Source of the DNA: Adiantum capillus-veneris
Taxonomy: Eukaryota; Streptophyta; Polypodiopsida; Polypodiales; Pteridaceae
Length of the DNA stretch: 64,000 bases
Assembly (NCBI GenBank): GCA_014529385.2
Contig: CM043958.1
Location: 88,615,025 to 88,679,024 of the forward strand
Reading direction: 5' to 3'
Positions 52,845 to 62,900 of this stretch are shown here, in pieces. The notes below the pieces were generated by a model. That model ran no database searches, was not told the origin of the DNA, and worked only from the letters and a program-made list of their open reading frames with translations. The position numbers and the translations under genes are program-made. The stretch's first letter is position 1, and each line of letters opens with the position of its first letter.

Positions 52845-53890
52845 TATAAACCCTTTTTCAAGCTCTCCATTGCTGCAACAACCACATGCACCCCCTATAG
52901 TCCAGCATTATCTCTCTGCTAGCTTTCTCACATCTCCATTGTAGCACCAAGAAAGATCCTCCCCTATCTCTTCCCCTTGCCTACATAGTTTCACACCAAG
53001 CTAGCTCCTCTCCCTTCTCTCACCTCCAGTACAGCATGAAACAAGATTCTACTCGTTCTACTTTCATTCACTCACACTACATGGAAATCTCTACTCATGA
53101 AGGTGGAAAAAGTATGAGCTCACATGACTTGCATACCACAACAATAGGAAGTGTGAATAGTGCACGGGCATTGCAAGGGTTCATCTCCAACATAAAGATA
53201 GAATGGTAAGAAAACTACCGTGGTAGCTTACATTTAGAGCTTAACATCATATCCATCTTTAAGTTTATCATGCTGGAGAAAAATAATCTCTTTATGACTC
53301 TCGAGGTTTAGGCTTCACACCTCATAACATTGGGGTGTGCTATTTTGTTGATGTCTTTGGTGCGCCATCTATAGTTGTGTAGCATGTGATTGAGTCTCGC
53401 AATGTAAATAAGTTGTGTTATCTATGGAGAGTCATCAAAAATTTTCCTTCTAATTTCTTCTTTGTAAAGTTATCACTAGATTATTAGAATGATATCATTT
53501 TGTATTTTATAACTTTGTGCTCACAAAATTTGTTGTTTACTTACAGAGTCAACTTGTTTTGAGAGGACATGAGCAAGCAACCATGTGTAGAGATGGAAAT
53601 CACTCTATTTTTTGTCCATGAGGAACCTTTCACTACCATGTTAAAAGATTTTGATAAGAATAGTAGGATTTGTGTAGAATCTTGAACCAATAGATACTCT
53701 CTAGGAAGCCATCCATAAAGTACTACTATCTTCCCTAGTGTCATAGGCACACAAATACTCAAGTATATGAATCTCTAGATGACGAAGACAAATACTTGTA
53801 AGAGAAGCCTGACAGCAACAACATTGTCTCCGTTTGTAATAATTTTCATGAGGTTGGATTCCTCTATAAATGCAATATAAATATTTTTTT
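52845..53890 (+). pseudogene. Gene-like remnant with splice signals, unrecognised
   Basis: A TTTATAAACCC box at about 52845 is followed by a pyrimidine-rich leader and an ATG at 53036 opening 57 codons (MKQDSTRSTFIHSHYMEIST) that end at GAATG|GTAAGAAA, a strong donor at 53205/53206. A candidate acceptor TTACTTACAG ends at 53546; the frame after it reads MSKQPCVEMEITLFFVHEEP and FTTMLKDFDKNSRI before a stop. I recognise no domain. It could be an old gene, a captured fragment or chance. Confidence 0.3.
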
Positions 53891-54580
53891 TGGTTAAATG
53901 GTGTTGCATTGAGTGAGAGTATTTAATTTAGATTACTAGAGTTTCATACAAATTTGAGAAATATTGCTGACCTTTATGGATATTTTGATTTCCTGTAAGA
54001 TGTTTATGTCTCAAGTCTTAATCACTCCACCATGAAGGAATTCAAGAAATATTTTGATTTCAATTTAATCATTAATGGTTATTCTTATTAAAGTCGATCA
54101 TAACCTTTTTCAAGATGTCCTCATTTGGGGATGTTGAATATATATCACTAGCAACAAGTTGAGAAAGATAAATTCTTGCTTTCCAACATGTTATTGTTTC
54201 CATACTATGCCTATACCAAGATTGACTTAGAGAAATGACAACTTCAGATGGAGGTGTCGATGTATAGTGTGGTGACTTATTATTGATTCCTGTTTCAGCT
54301 ACATATGGTGTAAAGCCTTTGAGTTTCCACCTTTTTGAGTAATTTTGATAAGTTTTTGGTATCAAATCTTATTAAACATCCCTATTCATTAGCTATTGGT
54401 AGCTATTTCTTTGGTATTACTAAAGACGATACCAATAGCTCTATCACCTTGTAAACTTAACTGTTAAATTGCGGATTTGATTTTTACTATGTGGGTGAAA
54501 GCATGATTAGGTGATACAAAAAGTGACGTCTTGAACAACACCTTGCATAGGTGAAAAAAAGGCATTTATGCAATTGTTTC
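53890..54580. other. Non-coding, no recognised feature
   Basis: AT-rich sequence with scattered stops in all frames. Two short minus-strand frames (e.g. 54072-54365) show no similarity I can name. Confidence 0.4.
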
Positions 54581-54926
54581 TTAGAAGTTGAAGTCACTTT
54601 ATTGCATGTTAATTGGTTTTAAGTTGGCTGCAGTCCGCCTTGCTAATGGACACCTTTGCAATTCCTGCTTTTTCCTACTTTTCATCATCGTCTTCTTCAT
54701 TTTCCCTCTTTCTGTGGGCTACAATGCTTCTCCATTCATCATCTTGCTTCCATGCTGCTTCCCCTTCCCTTGATTCGTTGCTTCTTGTCTTCACATTTTT
54801 TGAATGCTTCAACCCTTCTTCCCCTTCCCCCCTCACTGCTTCTTCTTGCTTCAATCTGACATCTTCTTCTTCTTCTAAGTCTTCTTCTACTCGTACATCT
54901 TCTGATTTTGAGTTTCTACATCTCAA

Positions 54927-55733
54927 ATGGAATCCAATGGTTGTAGCAATGACTGGAGCAACACGAATGACACATGTCGTGAGATTCAACTAGTGCCTCC
55001 ATCGATTTTCATTCAGCCAATGCCATTTGAGCCTCATGAACCCTTTCATAATCTACAACAAAGTAACAAGGATATAGAATCAGCGGCCATTTCTAAGATC
55101 AGAGAGTATTGGGCTGAAAAGAAACGAGAAGAAAGAAGCAGGAAGAAGGGAGTTGAAATGTGTTGTGATAGTCATGTTATTAAGAAGAAGGCTGCCAAGA
55201 CAGTTATCAGTTGTCAGTAGGTCACAAGAGGGATGGACATAGACATGAAGAAGGACATATTCAAGTTAATACTACAGCACCCTAGTTTCATGAACATTCC
55301 CAGTTTTGCAACATCTACAGTTGAGCGGTCTATTTTATCCAACATCCAAAACACCATGCGACAGGTCAAGGTTCCACGATTTGCAGCAGAGCTGGCTCTT
55401 AAAAGATCTGCATGCTTGATGATGCTTAATGGCAACAGTTCAACGCGAGTCAATCACACCCAAATTGAAAATTTCTTAGGCTTGCATCGTAGAAATTTAG
55501 TTGCTACGAGCGTCCATCTACAAGTCTCAGAAGATGGAGAGTTACCCTTGGAGTTGTGCCAGAAGCAACCTAAGGTAGGCCATGTCATATCTGATCAAAT
55601 AAAGGACCTGGATCTTGCCTTTTGGACGAGCCGGACACGTGTGTCTCCAAACAAAAAATATGTCTGTAGAAAACGGGTTGGAAGAGGATCTTTCATTGAG
55701 TATGCGATTCACCTATTGGATAAACCACAGGTA
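54927..55733 (+). pseudogene. Unrecognised, possibly transposon-derived gene
   Basis: One frame from the ATG at 54927 with a single TAG at 55218; the part from 55233 (MDIDMKKDIFKLILQHPSF) is open to 55733, where DKPQ ends at CCACAG|GTACAT, a good splice donor. The first part is basic and helical (REYWAEKKREERSRKKGVEM). The second has LGLHRRNLVATSVHLQVSED and LAFWTSRTRVSPNKKYVCRK. From memory the FW-x-TR-x-SPN-KK-x-VCRKR pattern resembles a multicopy uncharacterised family in ferns, mosses and some animals; I cannot name it. The next exon is not identified. Confidence 0.4.
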
Positions 55734-56735
55734 CATACCTTAGCACGTAGTAAATTTTTTGGTTGATTATAATTTATATTTTACTCTTGTCTATATATTC
55801 TTTTGGAAATGGTATTATTCACCTTACCTAATAGGTGAGAATTTCACCTGGAACATGAAAAGGAGTTCCTATAGGGTAAAACTTTAATTAATAGGTATGT
55901 TGTTAGGTGAAGATTTCACCGATTAAGTGAAACTTCTCCTAAAAAAATGAAAAGTATTCTTTTAAGGTTTTCCTAACATGTGAAAATTCCACCTAGAACT
56001 TAACATGAGAACCTATAAGGTAAAACATCACTTCTAAAGGTGAGAGTTTTTACTATTAATTTTACTTGAAAGATCTGCATGCTTGATGATGCTCAATGGC
56101 AACGGTCCAACACGAGTGAATCACACCCAAACTGCAAATTTCTTAGGCTTGCATTGGAGAAATTTAGTTGCTACGACCGCACTTCTACAAGTTTTAGAAG
56201 ATGGGGAGTTACCCTTGGAGTTGTGCAAGAAGCAACCTAAGGTAGGCCATGCATATCTGATCAAATGAAGGGCCTGGTGCTTGCCTTTTGGACGAGCCAA
56301 ACATGCGTGTCTCCAAACAAAAAAGATGTCTGTAGAAAACGAGTTGGAAGAGGATCTTTCATTGAGTATGTGATTGACCTATTGGATGAACCACAGGTAC
56401 ATACCTTAGCATGTAGTAAATTTTTTGGTTGATTATAACATAGATTTTACTCTTGTCTATTATTCTTTTAGAAATGATATTATTCACCTTACCTAATAGG
56501 TGAGAATTTCACCTGGAACATGAAAAGGAACTCCTATAGGGTAAAACTTTAAGTAATAGGTATGCTGTTAGGTGAAGATTTTATCGATTAAGTGAAACTT
56601 CTCCTAAAAAATGAAAAGTATTCTTTTAATGTTTTCCTAATAGGTGAAAATTCCACCTGGAACTTAAGATGAGAACCAATAAGGTAAAAAATCACTTCTA
56701 AAGGTGAAAGTTTTTACTATTAATTTTACCTAGAA
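55404..56735 (+). repeat. 667-bp tandem duplication of exon end plus intron
   Basis: Bases from AGATCTGCATGCTTGATGAT at 55404 recur from 56071 at a constant offset of 667, through the exon end, the donor (CACAG|GTACATACC) and the repeat-rich intron. The second exon copy (56071-56395) has a frameshift (HAYLIK) and substitutions. The breakpoint lies at a short shared GAAAGATCTG/AAAAGATCTG. Confidence 0.85.
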
Positions 56736-57180
56736 CATTAAAGGAAGCACCTAAAGGTTAAAGCATCTCCTAATAGGTATGCTATTAGGTGGAAATTTCA
56801 CTTACTAAGTAAAACTTTTCCTAATAGGTGAAAAGTTTTTCTTTAATATTATGTAATAGGTGATATTTTTGCCTAGAACCTAAATGTAGAAACTATTAGG
56901 TAAAACATCACCTATTAAGGTGTACGTTTTTCCTTTAGATTTCTCCTAATAGGTGAAATTTTCACCTAGAAATTGAGAACGAGCACCCTTTAGGAAAACC
57001 ATCAAATTTTAAGGTGAAAATCTTTCCTTAATATATTTCCTAATAGGTGAAAATTAAACCTAGGACTTGAGATGGAGCACCTATTATGTAAAACATCACC
57101 TATTAGGGTGAAAATTAGAGGTGAAAATTTCACCTAGAACTTGAGATGGAGCAGCTTTTAGGAAAAATCCCTCCATTAAA
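55835..57180 (+). repeat. AGGTGAAA...TTTCACCT palindromic array
   Basis: Irregular units of about 60-80 bases, each with a small palindrome such as AGGTGAAATTTTCACCT and a flanking CCTAATAGG or GGTAAAACATCACC. It spans the intron-like DNA of both duplicate copies and runs on to 57180. No coding frame. Confidence 0.85.
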
Positions 57181-57189
57181 GTTTCTTTA

Positions 57190-57400
57190 CCACCTAGACT
57201 CAATTGTTTAAATCCCATTTATGAATTTATAGTATATAAGGATGTCTCTTAATCACCGAAACCCCTTTAAAGAACACAAGGCTAATTTTTAACTATGTAG
57301 ACCCCTCCGATGAAGTCGTATGTCCCTTACCTTTTCAGTGAGATACATACTATATTGTAATGAATACGTATTGATCGTACATTCCCCCCTCCTTTCATTC
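57190..57400. other. Non-coding, no recognised feature
   Basis: AT-rich DNA between the palindromic array and the GC-richer leader-like block. Nothing is recognised. Confidence 0.4.
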
Positions 57401-58001
57401 CCTCTATTTTGGGGTCATCTACTATGCGCTCCTTGCCACACTGTCGAAGCAAGGGACTTTCCAATACACCGTGTGCGAGCCACAAACGGCTCCAAGCACA
57501 CAACAAGCCTAAACTAGCAAGCTCAAGAAAACAAAGGGTGTGTCACTCACTGCTCTACGCTCGCCTTCGTGGTGGATTCCTCGCCGCGATGAAGAAGAAG
57601 CTGCAGTCGTGCCGCGCTCAACCGCTTCGCCGCCGTCATGCCTTCGTAATGCTCGATCGCACACACACTCTCCCACTCTCTCTCTCTGTCTCACACACAC
57701 ACACACAAGGAGGTGAAGAAGAAGAAGATGGAGATGGAGCAAGAGCACTCTTCAATTGCACAAATGAGAGAATGAGTAAAAATTAGGTTTAGTTGGCTTT
57801 TATAGGAGCTCACCCCATTCACACTTGGGCGCCCATGCTTAGCCAACTAATCCCTTGAATGTTCCAGTTAAAGTGCGCCTCTCATCGACGATCACTCTAC
57901 CTTTCCTTATTGGACCGACAAGCCCGGTACCTGACTCTACCAAATACATAATACACGTCCGTCGTAGGTGATGGGGTGTCCGTGTGCCGTGAGGGTTAAC
58001 A
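57400..58001 (-). mobile_element. LTR-like promoter and leader block (possible G 3' LTR)
   Basis: Read on the minus strand: CAGGAAGGGGGGCA at about 58001-58014 (polypurine tract), then TGTTAACCCTCACGG (LTR-like start), a TATA box CCTATAAAAGCC (about 57800-57811), then a GC-rich leader with CT/GT microsatellites (57660-57710) and many CpG. This order fits the start and R region of an LTR belonging to a minus-strand element such as G, whose coding region lies at higher coordinates. The end and the second LTR are not visible. A cellular promoter is possible. Confidence 0.4.
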
Positions 58002-58014
58002 TGCCCCCCTTCCT

Positions 58015-59590
58015 GATGTAGATTCCGTCCTCGGAAGCTATTGAGTTGAAGCTGGTTCGTCGAGGTGGAAGAGCATTTGAGATGAATGTCCTTAGCCTTC
58101 TTCAGTCACTGCAAAATCAAACAACATTGGCACAGTAATTGCATTCTCTTAAAAAGCATATGCAGTTTTAGGTAGACACATTGATTGGTAAAAGAATTTC
58201 AAACAATTTGATAGCAATGAACATTAAATTGCAATGTAATCAAATGCATAAACAGATGTAAAGGTAGAAAATTAAACAAGTCTGGGGTCGCTAATTTGAC
58301 GGTCGAAAGGCACTAGAGATCAAGTATTAATACCATGGGTAAGCTTCTTAATTTTCTGTGGTCAATTAAGTTGTTTAATCGCGAGAGCCAAGTATTCATG
58401 TTCGAGGGCTGACTAGAGGCTATATCTAGAAAACTTTGTAGTTAAGCTACCATAAAAGGAATTTCTCATGAAATCATCGCCTGACTAATTACTTTTTCTT
58501 TGACCCCCCAAGGTCTTTTCACATTGATTCAATTATGATGTGGGTGCTTATTTTGTATGCCTTGGGTTTTTTGCTTTTCAAGGAAAAGCGCCCACACTGG
58601 GAACCTCTAGGGCTCTAGTACCATAGGCAATACATGTGAGTGAAGTACCAAATCAAGCTGAGATTTCTCTTCCAGCTTAAAATTTTACATTGTGGCACTT
58701 TGATTTTTTGCTTGTTCATTTTCAGCATTTTAATTTTGTAACTTTGGGGGGCCATATAACACTGTTACCCTCCCCAGGCTCATCACATTAGTAAACTCCC
58801 TTTATAATACTTAAGCTAAAGGTCGATAGGGTTAAGCCCACTAGAAAGCCCTAGTATATTTCATACAATGCTGCCTAAATCGGATTAAGAACCTAAGTAA
58901 CCATTGCTTATTAGGAAGGCATTCCCCATGGTATTAAGAGAAGATTTCTAATACCTAGCTTGGTCAAACTAGCTTAGTCGGACTGCTTGATTTTTAAACC
59001 TAGACAAGTGATTATGACAAAACATTACATTGAATTAAATGTTTGATACTAAGCAAATGCGCTGAATATTATGCTACCAATCACAATCAAGGCAGACAAA
59101 CATGGATGCAAAAAGATAAGGGCAATGCTAATGGACAAGAAACACCTGTTTGTGTTGATGGTCGTGCTTGATTTGAAGGTTCCATGAAGGTCCAAATCCT
59201 ATCAATAGCAACACGCTCCTGTACACACTAGGAAACAAAAGGAATACCTCCAGGAGGCACATTAGTGGGAAAAGAGAACTTCGCTAATCACTCAACTCTA
59301 AAACAGAAACACTCCTATCGTACTAATCTTACCTACCCTCCATCACTCAAGTGATGAGGATCAAAGGTGTTTTATGGCATAGGTTTCTGTTTCACTGTAC
59401 CAAATGTGACATGTGTAGGTCTGAGTCAATGTTTTGACTTTTAATGTGCATACTCGCTTGCTAATTGCTCTTGCTCTTTTTTTTTTTTTTTGTCAGTATA
59501 AAGCTTTATATGTACATTCCCTAAGATTAGAATTGAGAGGTCAGGGAAAAAGGTTGAGAGGGAAACAAGTGAATGATGGATGTCCACAAA
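58015..59590. other. Stretch between G coding region and LTR-like block
   Basis: No convincing coding frame. A minus-strand sequence near 58107 (TTTTGCAG|TGACTGAAG) looks like a splice acceptor. Otherwise it is AT-rich, with decayed repeats, and a poly-T run near 59480. Confidence 0.35.
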
Positions 59591-59592
59591 CA

Positions 59593-59606
59593 CTCCCCCC
59601 TTCCTT
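59593..59606 (-). other. Polypurine tract followed by TG (LTR-start-like)
   Basis: On the minus strand AAGGAAGGGGGGAG is followed by TGTTTGTGGACATCC. Two similar tracts lie at about 59908-59920 (CAGGAAGGGGGGAG) and 58001-58014. Any one could be the functional plus-strand primer of element G. Confidence 0.45.
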
Positions 59607-59613
59607 GGGTAGA

Positions 59614-59829
59614 TCATACCGTTTGAAATGAGCTTGTCACCCTTTGAAACCAATTGTTCCAGTTGGTAATAGGTGAGGATTTTAACCAATAGTTTTCGAC
59701 CGCCCTATGCATTTCATCTAGTTGCAAGGGTGGTAAGGTACTCTCCCAGGATCGAACTTGAAGTGGTTCATCAGGTGATTCTTGAACACTGGGAGGTGTG
59801 GATTCTTTTGTAGCTTCATTGAGGTCCAC
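59614..59829 (-). CDS. Short ORF after the G polyprotein
   Basis: 71 codons on the same strand, about 100 bases past the stop of the large ORF, with ESTLPPLQLDEMHRAVENYW and PITNWNNWFQRVTSSFQTV. No domain is recognised. It may be the detached C-terminus of the polyprotein; F has an unrelated-looking but also Trp-containing frame at the equivalent place. Confidence 0.35.
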   Translation of the reverse strand: MDLNEATKESTPPSVQESPDEPLQVRSWESTLPPLQLDEMHRAVENYWLKSSPITNWNNWFQRVTSSFQTV

Positions 59830-59934
59830 TACTATAGATGGAGGCTGTGTAGAAGCTTTTACCTCTATGGATGTATTACATGAGGAGCTAGAAGCTTCAT
59901 GGGACTCCCCCCTTCCTGAGCTAGGTGGGACAAA

Positions 59935-62900
59935 TCATTCTTTCTTTGGTACCCAAACTAGCTCGGGAGCGGGTGTGTAGCATTCTGTGATTTTTTTCTT
60001 TTCACGATCATTGATTCGTTTTGGAGCTACGGGATTGGGCTCACTTGGGTCAGGTGATAGGTAAGAGCACAATCTACGTTTTGGAACCCAGATTTGATCA
60101 TTCCCTTGATAGTAGCCTTGGGCTTCCAATAGTCGTTTAGGGATCCATCGCAACATTTTCTTACTTTTCTTGGAGCGAGTGGTACGTTTCTTACAAGGCT
60201 TCTGTTTTTTAGCACTAGTTATGGTCACTAAAGAAGCTTTAGGGACCCACTTGTATGTTTTCTTCGTTACATTAGGATGAGTCTTGTCAGAAGCGATATG
60301 CATTGCTTGTAGCATATTTAAGGGTATAGGCAATTCATCCCCCTCAGGTGTTACCCAGGTCGTCCCCCTATTTCCCCAAGTGTCTATGGTTGATGCTAGG
60401 TGGACCCAGTCTACATTGTCTGATTCCGTCATACCCGCTAACACATCCATATAAGGAGAATCTTGGCCAATGTCTATATCCTTCTTACAAGTGTAACAAT
60501 ATTGTAGTGGGGCCGAGTGAACTGTGGTGTCAGAGCGATGATCAATAATGGTTTTACTCCCTAAGGGGTGTACCTTACCAGTCACCAAATCCACTCTAAG
60601 GACAGAGTCTTGGAATTGCAAATAGACATGATTTTTAGACCAATCATGAACCATTTGTGCTTCCCTCATGAATGGTCGTCCTAAAATCATTTCATATGAC
60701 ATAAGGTGTTTAGAGAAATCCATGACAATGAACGTATGTCGTACCTTGTGTCCTAGAACTTTGATCTTAAGATCCTTGAGCATCCCCATAGGTTTGGCTA
60801 TGGTACCATTTGCCATCTTTACCACAATGTTAGTAACACTGAGGTGGGGTTTTCCCATGGATTCCCAACAATCTTTTGTAACGATGCTAACTCCCGCACC
60901 ACCATCAAGAATTCCCTTTATAGTTAATCCCTTGGTAGTGATGGGTAGGGTCGCATTAGACTCGTCGCCTTCAAAATACTGCCCTAATTCGTTAATGGGT
61001 ACCTCGATCACAGACTCGTGTCCATCTAAGTCAAGTGATTGCACATGATTTTCCTCATCAATCATAATGGAGTCAGGCCTATTTGGTTGCGCAAACTGCG
61101 GTAATCCCGTTCGTAGCTCTCCGTTAAGGAATGCTCGAAGTGCAAGGAATAACTCAGGATCTCCATACAGCTTTGCTATGATCGTGGTTCGGACCTCAGA
61201 AGACATGAAGTCCACTAGTTTGGCAACATTCATTGGCGTTTTGCAGGGTGTAGGTCCCTGACTAGGAACTGGTGAGGATGGAATCTCATATTCCTCAATG
61301 GGATCAGGTATTCCTTCGTTAAACATCCTTTCCAACAAGAAGGGTGTATGCTCACTTTCTGATGTCCCGTCCTCACTCCCTTCTTGGATGATACTAGATA
61401 TGGCTAACGGTCTATGGTTCATGTGGGGTGGATGAACTTGCGTGGGAAACACTGTGTCATGAATTTTGACATGCATGGGTTCTGGTTCTAGTTTCCTTTG
61501 AGTCTCCTCCACTAAACCTCTTAGATGTTTCACCTGCTCAATCTCGTCTATTGGGTTTGGGTACGTCCCAATCTTCTTTTTACAATTCTTCCCTTTTGCC
61601 CCCTGCGGTTTATCTTGGGGGTCTTGGATTGGATTTGGAAACACTTGTGGTGTTTTCAGAGGCTCTTTATGGTTTTCTCTTATTCGGTTTTCATTTGGTT
61701 CCATGTTACGGTTTTCTTTGTCGGTCTTTCCCTTTGTGGTATTGGTTCTAGTCTCCATTGTCTCGACTGAATCTGAATCATCCTCGAGGTCATTCATATA
61801 CACGGGGTCATCTCCTGTTCCTATGTTTGTTTTGGAACTTGGCTTTGAATTTTCCGTATTCTGCGACTTCTTCCTTCGTGTCTTCTTTTTCTTTGCTTGG
61901 ATAACTGACGCGGTATCTCTCTCTTCGAGGATATGTCCTTGCCCTTGAAGCATGGACCGTGTAATCGCATAAGCGGGTGCGACGGGTGGTATTGGTGATG
62001 TCACACTAGCAATTTCGACCAAATTCAGGGGTGTGATTTTAGGCGCATTTGGGTTATAGGGGCATTGGGCAATCAAGTGATCTATGCCACAACGATTACA
62101 TGTGAGTATTGGCATTGCAGACGTGCTCCCTTGATTCATTTGCATCTGTGCAGCATTCTTTTGCAGCCTAATAGGGCACTCCGCTGCTCGATGTGGTCCA
62201 CCACACTCGTAGCATTGAAGAGGTGGCCTCCTAGCCTGGGTGTTGATATTTTGACCTCTGGATGCGAGAGCAGCAGCTTGATAAACCGGCTTGACTTGTC
62301 CCCAACAATCTTCCATGTAGTATATAGGACATTCTTCCAATGTATCAAGTCTGTAGGCAATACTAGTGTCTATTTCCTCCTCACAGCCATCTGCATAAGC
62401 ATTTGATGGCTCGCAACCCACTTGGTTCATAGGGGCGACTCTTGGATGCGGGGGCTGCGGTCCTAGCACAGGAGGTGGTAGCGGTGTAGCTTGTACAACA
62501 TTTTGAGATCTAGGGACCATGTGTTGCGGTAGTTGCTCAACAGGTGGAGTAGGCATCAATACAGGAGCTCGAGGCGCATCCGTCCAGGCTACAGGTGGTC
62601 TATTTTCCATCATACGTTTGATCATTAAACAATCCTTAGCTTGGTGACCATACCTACCACATGCGTTGCAAGTTCCATTAAATTTTACTCTAAACCTAGG
62701 GCACTCACTAGTGCTATGTGGACCTAAGCAAATGGAACACCATTGTTGCTCCCTTCTTGGATACATGTGACTATTTTGAGGGGGTCGATTATCCTTAAGA
62801 GACTCTTGGATTGCCTTGGTGAGGTCTGTCAAGAATGTCTCAAATACCTTTGGCTCATTGGCAATGGGCTTTGCAGTCATGGGTTCATACTCAATGGCTT

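Noticed and set aside
54613-54993. Phe/Ser-rich frame suggesting membrane segments
   Set aside because: Low-complexity CTT/TTC-rich DNA; three overlapping frames of similar quality exist on both strands.
57409-57786. 125-codon Arg/His-rich frame
   Set aside because: Reads through a GC-rich leader and CT/CA microsatellites; no domain, and the opposite strand has an equally long frame.
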